Shown here: positions 8,777 to 18,124 of the stretch, piece by piece | Layout: each line of letters begins with the position of its first letter | Position numbering within the stretch: the stretch's first letter is position 1 | NCBI RefSeq assembly: GCF_002929225.1 | Contig: NZ_PISM01000021.1 | Coordinates: forward strand, 248,001 to 312,000 | Source of the DNA: Stutzerimonas kunmingensis | GTDB lineage: Bacteria; Pseudomonadota; Gammaproteobacteria; Pseudomonadales; Pseudomonadaceae | DNA: 64,000 nucleotides | Direction of reading: 5' to 3' | Notes under the pieces: model-generated | Told to the model about the DNA's origin: nothing | The model's input: the letters and a program-made list of their open reading frames with translations, nothing else | Database searches by the model: none | Translations under genes and position numbers: made by a program

Positions 8777-10549
8777 ATGCAGGCAAGCCCTGCTATCGCC
8801 GCCGTGCCTGCGGGTGCGGGCGAAGACGCTGCCATCGTCATCGAAGACGTGGACAAGCATTTCGGCGACGTAAAGGCGCTGCGGGGCTTGAGCGCGCGCA
8901 TCCACTATGGACGGCTGACGGGTCTGGTCGGCCCCGACGGCGCCGGCAAGACGACGCTGATGCGGATTCTGACCGGCCTCCTGGTGCCGAACGCCGGCCA
9001 CGTCACCTTGGCAGGCTATGACGTGGTCAAGGACAACGACGCCATTCATGTCGCCAGTGGCTACATGCCGCAACGCTTTGGCCTGTACGAAGACCTGTCG
9101 GTGATGGAGAACATGCGCCTGTATGCGCAGTTGCGCGGCATGGATGCGGACCGCAACGCCGATCTGTTTGCCGAGCTGCTGGACTTCACGCGGCTCGGAC
9201 CCTTCACCAAACGCCTGGCCGGCAAGCTCTCCGGCGGCATGAAGCAGAAGCTGGGCCTTGCCTGTGCGCTCATGGCGCGGCCGAAGGTGCTGCTGCTGGA
9301 CGAGCCGGGCGTGGGTGTCGACCCGGTCAGCCGCCAGGACTTGTGGCGCATGGTGCAGGCGCTGACCGATGAAGGCATGGCCGTGGTCTGGTCCACCGCC
9401 TATCTCGACGAAGCCGAGCGCTGCGAGAGCGTGCTGCTGCTGAACCAAGGGCAGCTCCTGTTCGATGGCCCGCCGCAGGAGCTGACCGCGCAGCTCGAAG
9501 GCCGCAGTTTCCGTCTGGAAGACGTCGGTGCCGAGCGCCGAGCGGTCCTGACCCAGGCACTCGACCTGCCCAGCGTGAGCGATGGCGTGATCCAGGGCGC
9601 CGGCGTGCGCGTGGTGTTGCGCGAGGGCGCTCAAGCGGAGCAGCTCCAGGCCCTGTCCGATCAGGCGCGAGTGGAGCTGGCGCAGGTGCCCGCGCGCTTC
9701 GAAGACGCCTTCATCGATCTGCTCGGTGGCGGCCCCGGCGGCACTTCGACGCTGGCCGAGCGTCTGCCGCCGGTTGAGCTGGGTTCCGACATTGCCGTGT
9801 CGTGCCGAAACCTCACCAAGCGCTTCGGCGAGTTCACCGCCACCGACAACGTCAGCTTCGAGGTGCAAAAGGGCGAAATCTTCGGCCTGCTCGGCCCTAA
9901 CGGCGCCGGCAAGTCCACCACCTTCAAGATGTTGTGCGGCCTGTTGAAACCAACTGCTGGCGAAGCGCATGTGGTGGGCCATGATCTGCGCCGCGCCACC
10001 GGCGCAGCCAAGAGCCGGCTCGGCTACATGGCGCAGAAGTTTTCGCTCTACGGCCTGCTCTCGGTGCAGCAGAACCTGGAATTCTCGGCCGGCGTCTACG
10101 GACTGGAAGGCAACACCCGGCGCGAGCGCATTGCCGAGATGATCGAAACCTTCGATCTGGGCGACTGGCTGTCCGCCACGCCCGATTCCCTGCCGCTGGG
10201 CCACAAGCAGCGCCTGGCATTGGCTTGTTCGCTGATGCACCGGCCGCCCGTGCTGTTCCTAGATGAACCCACTTCGGGCGTGGACCCGATCACCCGGCGC
10301 GAATTCTGGACCCACATCAACGGACTGGCCCGCAAGGGCGTGACCATCATGGTCACCACCCACTTCATGGACGAGGCCGAATACTGCGACCGCGTGGCCA
10401 TGCTCTCGCGTGCGCAACTGATTGCGCTGGATACGCCCGACGCGCTCAAACGTTCGGCGGTCAGCTCCGAACGACCCGACCCGACGATGGAGGACGCCTT
10501 CATTCACCTGGTGGAGTCGGCGGACCGCGAGCTGGAGGCCGCCACATGA
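8777..10549 (+). CDS. Fused double-ATPase subunit of ABC exporter (YbhF-like)
   Basis: 590 aa with two nucleotide-binding domains in tandem. The first has Walker A GPDGAGKTT (about residues 52-60), signature LSGGMKQ and Walker B LLLDEPGVGVDP. The second has GPNGAGKST and a degenerate signature LPLGHKQ before LFLDEPTSGVDP, as YbhF proteins do. A longer frame opens at 8735, but GGGGGAG precedes the ATG at 8777, one base after the adaptor stop. It energises export by the two permeases that follow. Confidence 0.9.
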   Translation: MQASPAIAAVPAGAGEDAAIVIEDVDKHFGDVKALRGLSARIHYGRLTGLVGPDGAGKTTLMRILTGLLVPNAGHVTLAGYDVVKDNDAIHVASGYMPQRFGLYEDLSVMENMRLYAQLRGMDADRNADLFAELLDFTRLGPFTKRLAGKLSGGMKQKLGLACALMARPKVLLLDEPGVGVDPVSRQDLWRMVQALTDEGMAVVWSTAYLDEAERCESVLLLNQGQLLFDGPPQELTAQLEGRSFRLEDVGAERRAVLTQALDLPSVSDGVIQGAGVRVVLREGAQAEQLQALSDQARVELAQVPARFEDAFIDLLGGGPGGTSTLAERLPPVELGSDIAVSCRNLTKRFGEFTATDNVSFEVQKGEIFGLLGPNGAGKSTTFKMLCGLLKPTAGEAHVVGHDLRRATGAAKSRLGYMAQKFSLYGLLSVQQNLEFSAGVYGLEGNTRRERIAEMIETFDLGDWLSATPDSLPLGHKQRLALACSLMHRPPVLFLDEPTSGVDPITRREFWTHINGLARKGVTIMVTTHFMDEAEYCDRVAMLSRAQLIALDTPDALKRSAVSSERPDPTMEDAFIHLVESADRELEAAT

Positions 10550-11715
10550 ACGGCACCACAAAGCACAAGGACGGGAATGGACCACAGCAGACCGACCTGC
10601 GCCATTTTGATCTGCGGCGCTTGATCGCCCTGGTCACCAAGGAAAGCTACCAGGCGCTGCGCGACCCCTCGACGCTGCTGATCGCGTTCGTGCTGCCGGT
10701 GGTGTTGCTGCTGCTGTTCGCCTATGCGGTGTCGCTGGATGCGAAGGATGTCCGCGTCGGCGTGGTGCTGGAGTCGCCCGGCGCTGCAGCGCAGGAGCTT
10801 GCGGCGGCCTTTGCCGGCACAAAGTTCCTGGATGCCCACTTCGCCCATGACCGGCGCGAAGTGGCCGACCAGCTGGTCTCAGGCGACCTGCGCGGCTACG
10901 TGGTGATCCCGCAGGATTTCGAGCAGCGGCTGGCCCAGCGTGGCAGCGAGCCGCTGGTGCAGATCGTCACCGACGGCTCCTACCCCAATACCGCCAACTA
11001 CGTCGAGAACTACGCCCGCGGCGTGGTCCAGTCCTGGCGTGCCGGACTGGACGTCGGAGCACCAGCGCAGGCCGTCATGCTGGAACCGCGCTACTGGTTC
11101 AACCCCGAGCTGGAAAGCCGCCGCGCACTGATTCCCGGTGCCATCGCCATCGTCATGACCATCATCGGCACCATGCTGACTGCACTGGTGGTGGCGCGCG
11201 AATGGGAGCGCGGCACCATGGAGGCGGTGCTGTCCACGCCCGCCTCGGTGGCCGAAATCCTGATCGGCAAGCTGCTGCCGTATTTCGTGCTCGGCATGCT
11301 ATCCACACTGGGTGCGGCGGCGCTGGCGGTGTTCGTGTTCGGCGTGCCGATGCGAGGCTCGCTGGCGGCGCTGCTACTGCTGTCGGCGGTATTCATGGTA
11401 CCGGCGCTGGGTCAGGGTCTGCTGATTTCCTCATTGGCACGCAACCAGTTCCTGGCCGCGCAGATCGCGCTGTTCACGGGTTTTCTGCCGGCTTTCATGC
11501 TGTCGGGCTTTCTATATGAGATCGACGCGATGCCCGCGCCAATCCGGGCCATCACCCGGCTGGTTCCGGCGCGTTACTTCGTCGATTCGCTGAAGACGGT
11601 GTTCCTGGCCGGCGACATCTGGGCCGTGTTCCTGCCCAACCTTGCGGCCATGGCGGCGATCGGGGTGCTGTTCTTCGTGATCGCCAAGCGCGCCACGCGC
11701 AAGAACCTGGAGTGA
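10546..11715 (+). CDS. ABC-2 type permease (YbhS-like)
   Basis: 389 aa with the ABC2 membrane layout: one segment near the N-terminus (LLIAFVLPVVLLLLFAYAV), a large periplasmic domain, then five segments in the C-terminal half including IAIVMTIIGTMLTALVV and FLPAFMLSGFLYEI. The EWERGTMEAVLSTP motif is typical of the family. The start overlaps the ATPase stop by 4 bp. It probably pairs with the next permease as a heterodimer. Confidence 0.88.
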   Translation: MNGTTKHKDGNGPQQTDLRHFDLRRLIALVTKESYQALRDPSTLLIAFVLPVVLLLLFAYAVSLDAKDVRVGVVLESPGAAAQELAAAFAGTKFLDAHFAHDRREVADQLVSGDLRGYVVIPQDFEQRLAQRGSEPLVQIVTDGSYPNTANYVENYARGVVQSWRAGLDVGAPAQAVMLEPRYWFNPELESRRALIPGAIAIVMTIIGTMLTALVVAREWERGTMEAVLSTPASVAEILIGKLLPYFVLGMLSTLGAAALAVFVFGVPMRGSLAALLLLSAVFMVPALGQGLLISSLARNQFLAAQIALFTGFLPAFMLSGFLYEIDAMPAPIRAITRLVPARYFVDSLKTVFLAGDIWAVFLPNLAAMAAIGVLFFVIAKRATRKNLE

Positions 11716-11719
11716 CGCG

Positions 11720-12838
11720 ATGTTGACTTCCGCATTCTCGTTCACCCGCCTGCGCGCCCAGTTCATCAAGGAAGTGCTCAGCGTCCTGCGCGACCCGCGG
11801 AGCCGGATGGTGGTGTTCGTGCCGCCGATCCTGCAGTTGCTGGTGTTCGCCTTTGCTGCGACGCTGGAAGTGCGCAACGTCGATATCGCCGTCTACGATC
11901 AGGATGCGGGGCGCTGGTCGCACGAGTTGGAACAGCGCCTGGACAGCGCGCGCTTCATCACCCACGTCCGGCATGTCGACAGCCAGCAGCAGCTGCACGA
12001 GCTGATCGACCGTGGCGAGGTGATCGCCGCGCTCGCCATCCCGGTGGATTTCTCGCGCTCCATCGCTGCCGGCGAAAGTGGCCGCGCCCAGGTACTGGTC
12101 GATGGCCGGCGCAGCAACTCGGGGCAGATCACCGTGGCCTATCTGTCTACCATCGCCGCCGATGTCGGCGCTGAGGTCGTGCCCGACGCCCAGGCACCGA
12201 CGCCAGTGGTCGTGCGCCACTGGTTCAACCCGAATCTGGTCTACCGCTGGTTCATCGTGCCCGGCCTCACGGGCATCCTGGCGCTGTTCAGCGCGCTGCT
12301 CATCACCTCGCTGTCGATTGCACGCGAACGCGAGCTTGGCACCTTCGACCAATTGCTGGTGTCGCCCACTTCAACGCCGGAAATCATCATTTCCAAATCA
12401 CTGCCGGCACTCGCAATTGGCACCGTGCTGGGCCTGTTCATGATCAGCGCAGGCGTATTCCTGTTCGGCATCCCGTTTACTGGCTCGTTTGCACTTCTGC
12501 TCGCCAGCCTGGTGCTGTTCATCCTGTCGGTGGTCGGCATCGGCCTGATGATTTCCGCGGTCAGCATGACCCAGCAGCAGGCCATCCTGGGTGCGTTCGC
12601 CATCGGCGTGCCGGCGGTGCTGATGTCCGGCTTTGCGACGCCTGTGGAAAACATGCCTGTCGTCCTGCAATGGCTGGCCCAGGCCATTCCGCTAACCCAC
12701 TTCCTCATCATCGTCGAAGGCAGCTTTCTCAAGGCTATGCCGCCCGGTGACATTCTCGCCAGCCTGTGGCCGCTGGCGGTCATCGCCCTTGCCACGCTGA
12801 CGATGGCCACCGTATTCGTCCGAGGACGCCTGCAATGA
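11720..12838 (+). CDS. ABC-2 type permease (YbhR-like)
   Basis: 372 aa with the same layout as its neighbour: an N-terminal segment (MVVFVPPILQLLVFAFAA), a periplasmic domain, and C-terminal segments around LTGILALFSALLITSL and the RERELGTFDQLLVSP motif. It begins 5 bp after the previous stop. Its stop overlaps the start of the outer-membrane gene (ATGA), so the five pump genes are translationally linked. Confidence 0.88.
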   Translation: MLTSAFSFTRLRAQFIKEVLSVLRDPRSRMVVFVPPILQLLVFAFAATLEVRNVDIAVYDQDAGRWSHELEQRLDSARFITHVRHVDSQQQLHELIDRGEVIAALAIPVDFSRSIAAGESGRAQVLVDGRRSNSGQITVAYLSTIAADVGAEVVPDAQAPTPVVVRHWFNPNLVYRWFIVPGLTGILALFSALLITSLSIARERELGTFDQLLVSPTSTPEIIISKSLPALAIGTVLGLFMISAGVFLFGIPFTGSFALLLASLVLFILSVVGIGLMISAVSMTQQQAILGAFAIGVPAVLMSGFATPVENMPVVLQWLAQAIPLTHFLIIVEGSFLKAMPPGDILASLWPLAVIALATLTMATVFVRGRLQ

Positions 12839-14373
12839 AATCCAAGACCCGCACTCCCTTTCTTCGCGCAACCGTCACCGGCCTGACCCCAGGGCGCGTG
12901 CGTCCGCTCGCGCTGGCCCTGTCCTGCGTGCTGCTGACTGCCTGTGCGACCGTGGGCCCCGACTACCGCGAGCCGCCGCCGGTCGACGTCGGCAGCGGCT
13001 GGACCTTGCCGTTGGCAAGCGAATCCCAGTCCGCAGACTTGAGCCACTGGTGGTCTGCACTGGACGATCCGATCCTCGACCGCCTGATGGCCACGGCGCT
13101 GGCACAGAACCTGGATCTGCGCCAGGCTGCGGCACGCATCGATGAGGCACGCGCCCTGCGCGATCGCGTGGCCGGCGAGGCATTGCCCACCGTCGGCGCT
13201 GGCACGAGCGTCAACCGGCGCCGTCAAAGCGAGAACGGCCCCTTGCCCATCGGCTCCATCCCCGGTCTTGACGCCACGCAGACCATCTACGATGCGGGCT
13301 TCGACGCGGCCTGGGAAGCCGATTTGTTTGGGGCCAAGCGGCGCGCCATGGAAGGCGCCAGCGCCCGCCTGGAGGCGACCGAAGCCGAGGCACAGGGCGT
13401 ACGCATGCGCATCGTGGCCGAGGTCGCGCGCACCTGGTTCACCGCCGCCGGCGCCCGCTACGAGTTGCACACACAACAGGCCACGCTAGATACGCTGCAG
13501 CAGACCTTGGAATTGGTGCGCCTGCGGCATGCGCTGGGCGACGCGTCGGCCGCCGACGTGGAGGCGGCGTACGCCCAATGGACAGCAGCCAACGCGCTTA
13601 TCCCGGATATCCAGGCGCGCCAGCGCGCCGCGGTGCTCAGCCTGGGCGTGCTGCTGGGCGCACCGCCGGAGCGGGAGCTGGCACTGCTTGATGGCCCCTT
13701 GACGCCGAGCACGCTGCGGGCGCTGCCGGTGGGCGAGCGCGCAGATATGCTGCGCCGACGCCCTGACGTGCTGGCTGCGGAACGTCGCCTGGCAGCGAGT
13801 TCCGCCGACATCGGCGTGGCCACAGCCGAGTTGTTCCCCAAACTCTCCATCGGTGTCGGCGGCGGGTTCCAGGCGCTCAGTACGGGCAATTGGTTCGATG
13901 CATCCAGCTCGCGTTTTTCCATCCTGCCGCTGATTTCCTGGCGCCTGTTCGACGGTGGCCGCGTGCGAGCCGAAATTCGGGCACGCGAGGCAGCCGAGCG
14001 GCAGGCTGCGCTGGCCTACGAGCAGGCGGTGCTGGCGGCGCTGGGCGATGCCGAGCGCGCGCTGGGCGACTATCACGGCGGGCTGGACACACTGGAGCGC
14101 CGCGGCATGGCACTGGATGCCACGCGCGTGAGCTACGGCCACGCCAAGGCCCGCTACGCCGCGGGCGACATCGCCCTGGTCGAACTGCTGGCAGCCCAGC
14201 GCAGCCTGCACGAGGCGGAAACCGCAGCCGCGCGGGCGCATACCAACGCCGCCGTGCAATTGGTGGCGCTGTACAAGGCCCTTGGTGGTGGCTGGGACGT
14301 ATCCACGACGGCATCGACCGCAACCCATCCGCTGCGGGGCGCTGCCGCCCCCGTCGCGTTTTCAAGCCGCTGA
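12835..14373 (+). CDS. RND/ABC outer-membrane channel lipoprotein (NodT/OprM family)
   Basis: About 512 aa with a signal peptide and lipobox LLTAC (Cys37), followed by CATVGPDYREPP, the classic start of OprM/NodT channels. Two outer-membrane efflux repeats follow, with RPDVLAAERRLAASSADIGVA in the second half. The upstream GTG/ATG options in this frame lie inside the permease gene, and the ATG at 12835 gives the signal peptide. The E. coli ybh operon lacks its own channel, so this cluster is a self-contained tripartite exporter. Confidence 0.9.
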   Translation: MKSKTRTPFLRATVTGLTPGRVRPLALALSCVLLTACATVGPDYREPPPVDVGSGWTLPLASESQSADLSHWWSALDDPILDRLMATALAQNLDLRQAAARIDEARALRDRVAGEALPTVGAGTSVNRRRQSENGPLPIGSIPGLDATQTIYDAGFDAAWEADLFGAKRRAMEGASARLEATEAEAQGVRMRIVAEVARTWFTAAGARYELHTQQATLDTLQQTLELVRLRHALGDASAADVEAAYAQWTAANALIPDIQARQRAAVLSLGVLLGAPPERELALLDGPLTPSTLRALPVGERADMLRRRPDVLAAERRLAASSADIGVATAELFPKLSIGVGGGFQALSTGNWFDASSSRFSILPLISWRLFDGGRVRAEIRAREAAERQAALAYEQAVLAALGDAERALGDYHGGLDTLERRGMALDATRVSYGHAKARYAAGDIALVELLAAQRSLHEAETAAARAHTNAAVQLVALYKALGGGWDVSTTASTATHPLRGAAAPVAFSSR

Positions 14374-14393
14374 TTCAACACAAGGAGACCGTC

Positions 14394-14597
14394 ATGCAAA
14401 TCAACGTTGGAAATCTCGACCGCATTGTGCGCATCGTCATCGGACTGATTTTGCTCAGTCTCCCATTGTGGCTGGACTCATCCTGGCGTTGGCTGGGACT
14501 CATTGGAATCATGCCACTCCTCACCGGCCTGGCAGGCCGCTGTCCTGGCTATCGCCTGCTCGGCCTCAGCACTTGCCCGATGCGAAAACCCGAGTGA
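14394..14597 (+). CDS. DUF2892 / YgaP-type small membrane protein
   Basis: 67 aa. It starts MQINVGNLDRIVRIVIG, has two hydrophobic segments and ends with GRCPGYRLLGLSTCP, the DUF2892 pattern with two conserved cysteines. AAGGAG lies 7 nt upstream of the ATG. The family is often found beside rhodanese or sulfide-handling genes. Here it sits between the pump and a metallo-beta-lactamase gene, and its role is unknown. Confidence 0.8.
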   Translation: MQINVGNLDRIVRIVIGLILLSLPLWLDSSWRWLGLIGIMPLLTGLAGRCPGYRLLGLSTCPMRKPE

Positions 14598-14604
14598 ACG
14601 CCCT

Positions 14605-16014
14605 ATGAAACTCAGTTTTTTGGGCGCAGCCCGAGAAGTCACCGGATCGTGCTTTCTGGTCGAAGCGGCTAATGTCCGCTTCCTGGTCGATTGCGGCATG
14701 GTTCAAGGTGGGCGTATAGCAGCAGCACGCAACCACGAGCCGTTCGCGTTCGACCCGGCGTCCATTGACTTCGTCCTGCTGACCCACGCCCACATCGACC
14801 ACAGCGGGCTATTGCCCAAACTCACGCGCGCCGGGTTCAAGGGGCCCATCTACGCCACGCCAGCGACGGTTGATCTGCTCGGGGTGATGCTGCCCGATAG
14901 CGCTCACATCCAGGAAAGCGATGCCAAGCGGGTTGCCAAGCGGCTCAAAGAAAAGACCGTGCCGCCACCCCTGTATACCCTGCAGGATGCACACGAATGC
15001 CTGCAGCAAGTACGAGGTATCGAATACGACCGGGAGTTCGCACCCCGCGTCGGAGTGCGCGCCCGCTTTCGTGATGCCGGACACATCCTTGGTTCGGCCA
15101 TCGTGGAAGTGTGGATTACCGAGTACGGTTACCCCACGAAGATCGTGTTCAGCGGCGATCTGGGTCAGCCGGGACGCCCCATCCTGCGCGACCCGACACC
15201 CATTGAGGAAGCCGACATCCTCGTCATCGAGTCCACCTACGGTGACCGCCGGCACAAGGATTTTTCGGCGACCGAAGCGGACATGATCGGCATCGTCGAG
15301 AAAACCCTGTTCGAGCGCGGCGGCAATGTCATCGTTCCGGCCTTTGCGGTCGGCCGAACCCAGGAGGTGCTCTACCACCTACATCGTCTCACCTGCGAAG
15401 GGCGTCTGCAGCGTCCAATGGTGTTTGTCGATTCGCCGATGGCCACCGAGGCCACACGCATCACGCGTGAACATCTCGAATTGTTCGACGAACAGGCGAA
15501 GCGGTTGGCCGGATGGCACGCGCGCGGCGAGAACCTCCCGTACCTGGATTTCACAGCGAGCGCTGAGGAGTCCATGGCGCTGAACCGGATTCGCTCCGGG
15601 GCCATCATTATTTCTGCCAGCGGCATGTGCGATGCGGGACGTATCCGGCACCACCTGCGCCACAACTTGCCACGCCGCGAATGCAGCATCTTGTTTCCCG
15701 GTTTCCAGGCGCAGGGGACGCTTGGCCGGCGCCTGATCGAGGGGGCCGAACGTGTACGCATCTTCGGCGAGGACATCCCGGTACGTGCGGCGATCCACAG
15801 CGTGGACGGCCTCTCGGCGCATGCCGACCAGAAGGCGTTGCTGAATTGGGCTCGGGGTTTTGTTCACCCACCGGCGCAAACCTTCGTGGTGCATGGGGAA
15901 CTGTCTGCCGCGCAGGCCTTCGCCGAACTCCTGCAACAGCAACTCGGCTGGCAGGTCACGGTGCCCGAGCATGGTCATGCGCTGCGCTGGCCGGAATTTC
16001 TGGCGCACGAGTGA
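14605..16014 (+). CDS. Metallo-beta-lactamase/beta-CASP family protein (RNA-processing type)
   Basis: About 469 aa. The zinc motif HAHIDH is at residues 61-66, and the beta-CASP region contains VIESTYGDRRH, VPAFAVGRTQEVLY and ISASGMCDAGRIRHHL. The C-terminal SAHADQKALLNW motif is typical of the Ysh1/CPSF-73-like group found in bacteria. Such proteins are putative RNA nucleases. Its substrate here is unknown. The ATG at 14605 gives the standard start (MKLSFLGAAREVTGSCFLVE). Its stop abuts the next gene. Confidence 0.88.
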   Translation: MKLSFLGAAREVTGSCFLVEAANVRFLVDCGMVQGGRIAAARNHEPFAFDPASIDFVLLTHAHIDHSGLLPKLTRAGFKGPIYATPATVDLLGVMLPDSAHIQESDAKRVAKRLKEKTVPPPLYTLQDAHECLQQVRGIEYDREFAPRVGVRARFRDAGHILGSAIVEVWITEYGYPTKIVFSGDLGQPGRPILRDPTPIEEADILVIESTYGDRRHKDFSATEADMIGIVEKTLFERGGNVIVPAFAVGRTQEVLYHLHRLTCEGRLQRPMVFVDSPMATEATRITREHLELFDEQAKRLAGWHARGENLPYLDFTASAEESMALNRIRSGAIIISASGMCDAGRIRHHLRHNLPRRECSILFPGFQAQGTLGRRLIEGAERVRIFGEDIPVRAAIHSVDGLSAHADQKALLNWARGFVHPPAQTFVVHGELSAAQAFAELLQQQLGWQVTVPEHGHALRWPEFLAHE

Positions 16015-16880
16015 TGAAGCCCGCCGAAGATCTCGCTGAACGCCTGCGCGCCATCCGCGAGTCGCCAACGTACCGTCTTGCGTACGAAGACATCGAACTG
16101 CTTGGCCAGGACGAACTGCGGCCGCTGCGACTGCAGCTCGAACTACTCAAACCTGAGCGCATCCTGCACGAGAAAGGCATCCGCTCGACGGTAGTGGTCT
16201 TCGGCAGCGCACGCGTGAGCGATGCCGAGACGGCAGAAGCCCGCCTTGGCGCGCTGGAGCGTCAGGCGCTCGTCACTCCGGAGAATGTCGGGCTGCGGCA
16301 AGAGCTTGCGCGAGCCAATCGCCGGGTCGAACAGGCACGTCACTACGAGCAAGCGAGGCGTTTCTCGGGCCTTATTTCGGCGCGTTTCCAGCAGCAAAAC
16401 CGCCGTGATTTCGTCGTCGTCACCGGAGGTGGGCCCGGCATCATGGAGGCCGCCAACCGCGGTGCTTTCGAGGTTGGCGCACGTTCGATTGGCCTCAACA
16501 TCACGCTGCCCCACGAACAGGCACCCAACCCCTACATGTGCCCGGATTTGGCGTTCCGATTCCACTATTTCGCGCTGCGCAAGATGCACTTCTTGTTGCA
16601 CGCCAAGGGCTTGGTGGCATTCCCGGGTGGCTATGGAACGCTCGATGAGCTGTTCGAGGTGCTCACCTTGATCCAGACCGGAAAGATGCAGCGTATTCCG
16701 GTAGTGCTGGTCGGCCGTGCATTCTGGCGTCGCGTAGTTGATTTCGACCTTCTGCTCGACGAAGGCTATGTCTCTCCATCCGATCTCGACTTGTTCACCT
16801 GCGTAGACGAAGCGGAGGAAATCGTCAGTGCCCTCGAACGCTTTTACGTCAACAGGGCGGCAGGCGATGGGGCAACATGA
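16014..16880 (+). CDS. LOG-family protein (lysine-decarboxylase-like fold)
   Basis: 288 aa. The family motifs GGGPGIMEAANRGA and FPGGYGTLDELFE are both intact. An N-terminal helical extension of about 85 residues precedes the Rossmann core. LOG enzymes are known to release bases from nucleoside monophosphates (cytokinin activation in plants). Bacterial roles are less clear. The gene overlaps the MBL gene stop, so the two are probably co-translated. Confidence 0.85.
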   Translation: MKPAEDLAERLRAIRESPTYRLAYEDIELLGQDELRPLRLQLELLKPERILHEKGIRSTVVVFGSARVSDAETAEARLGALERQALVTPENVGLRQELARANRRVEQARHYEQARRFSGLISARFQQQNRRDFVVVTGGGPGIMEAANRGAFEVGARSIGLNITLPHEQAPNPYMCPDLAFRFHYFALRKMHFLLHAKGLVAFPGGYGTLDELFEVLTLIQTGKMQRIPVVLVGRAFWRRVVDFDLLLDEGYVSPSDLDLFTCVDEAEEIVSALERFYVNRAAGDGAT

Positions 16881-18076
16881 TTGGCATCGACGGGTATCTC
16901 TGGAGCCTGCGCGGCACCAAGGTGCGGCAGCCGATGCAGTGCGCCGCCTTGTTGATTACGGGTGCATTGTTCAGCCCGATTGCTGCTTTCGGTTCCGAAG
17001 TCTCGCTCTCTGCAAATCCTCCCTCCTGCTCACCAGAGCAATCCCTGCGCTGGCGGGGCGGCACTCTGCGTCTGGAGAACGATTTGTTCACCGGCTCCGA
17101 TCGCAACTACACCAACGGTGTCGCGCTAACAGCAGTCTCACGCGATCTGCAAGGCGGGCTCCGTCCGGAATGCCTGCCCCAGCCGATTGGCTTGTACGCC
17201 CGCTTCATCGGCTGGGCTGATCCAGGCTTCTGGCACGACGCCGGCGCCCACTCGTCGTCGCAAAACCTCGTCGTGCGCTTTGGCCAGTCCATGTACACGC
17301 CCGAGAACAAGACGCGCACCGACGTGATTCCAGATGACCGACCGTACGCTGGTTTGCTCTACCTGGGTTTGGCGTGGAATCGCCGCATCCACCCACAAGC
17401 CGCCAGCTACGAAATGCTTGACGTGCGTGAGCTGACCCTGGGCGTGATCGGCCCCTGGTCGCTGGCCGAGCAATCTCAGGATCTGGTGCATCGGGCACGC
17501 GGCATTGAGCGATTTCGCGGCTGGGACAACCAGTTGCGCAACGAGCCGGCGTTTCAGATGGCCATGGAGCGCAAGTTCAAGCCGTACACGGAGGGTGCGG
17601 TCCGCCCTGGATGGGGCAGCGACGTGATCGGCAGCTATGCCCTGCGGGTCGGAAACATCGAAACCGCCGCCAGTACCGGCGTGGAGTTTCGCGCGGGCTG
17701 GAACATACCGAACGACTTCGGCAGCTATCCGATCCGCCCTGGCGCAGAGAACCGCCCGCCCTCTGGTGTTGCCGATCTGCGCACGACAACGCCGCAGTCG
17801 GTCCTGGCGCCCAAACCTGGGGCACATGTCTTCCTGAATCTGGAGGGTAAAGCCGTCGCCTGGGACTTCTCACTCGACGGAAACATGTTCCGGCATAGCC
17901 ATCACGTCAGCCGGCGGCCTTGGATCGCGCAAGCAGCTCTCGGCATCAGCAGCCAATGGATCGTTGCTGGACGTGGCGTACGGCTCGCCGTGATGCGCGT
18001 TTGGAGAACCCGCGAGTTCGACCAGCAGGCGGGCCATCACGCATTCGGATCGATCGCGCTGAGTCTGGAATTTTGA
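16877..18076 (+). CDS. LpxR-like lipid A deacylase (DUF2219) outer-membrane protein
   Basis: Up to 399 aa. The mature N-terminus has LRLENDLFTGSDRNYTNGVALT, the hallmark of the LpxR/DUF2219 family, and the rest is a beta-barrel pattern ending in SIALSLEF. LpxR removes the 3'-acyloxyacyl group of lipid A at the outer membrane. The signal peptide fits better if translation starts at the internal ATG at 16934 (MQCAALLITGALFSP). The ATG at 16877 overlaps the LOG stop and would add 19 residues. Confidence 0.78.
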   Translation: MIGIDGYLWSLRGTKVRQPMQCAALLITGALFSPIAAFGSEVSLSANPPSCSPEQSLRWRGGTLRLENDLFTGSDRNYTNGVALTAVSRDLQGGLRPECLPQPIGLYARFIGWADPGFWHDAGAHSSSQNLVVRFGQSMYTPENKTRTDVIPDDRPYAGLLYLGLAWNRRIHPQAASYEMLDVRELTLGVIGPWSLAEQSQDLVHRARGIERFRGWDNQLRNEPAFQMAMERKFKPYTEGAVRPGWGSDVIGSYALRVGNIETAASTGVEFRAGWNIPNDFGSYPIRPGAENRPPSGVADLRTTTPQSVLAPKPGAHVFLNLEGKAVAWDFSLDGNMFRHSHHVSRRPWIAQAALGISSQWIVAGRGVRLAVMRVWRTREFDQQAGHHAFGSIALSLEF

Positions 18077-18124
18077 GGACACCTGCAACCAATCGTTAGA
18101 CCCAAAGCATTCGTCACAACATCA

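Noticed and set aside
8672-10240. A 522-codon minus-strand frame inside the ATPase gene
   Set aside because: The plus strand carries two intact nucleotide-binding domains. The minus frame is rich in His/Gln/Arg, which is typical of a shadow.
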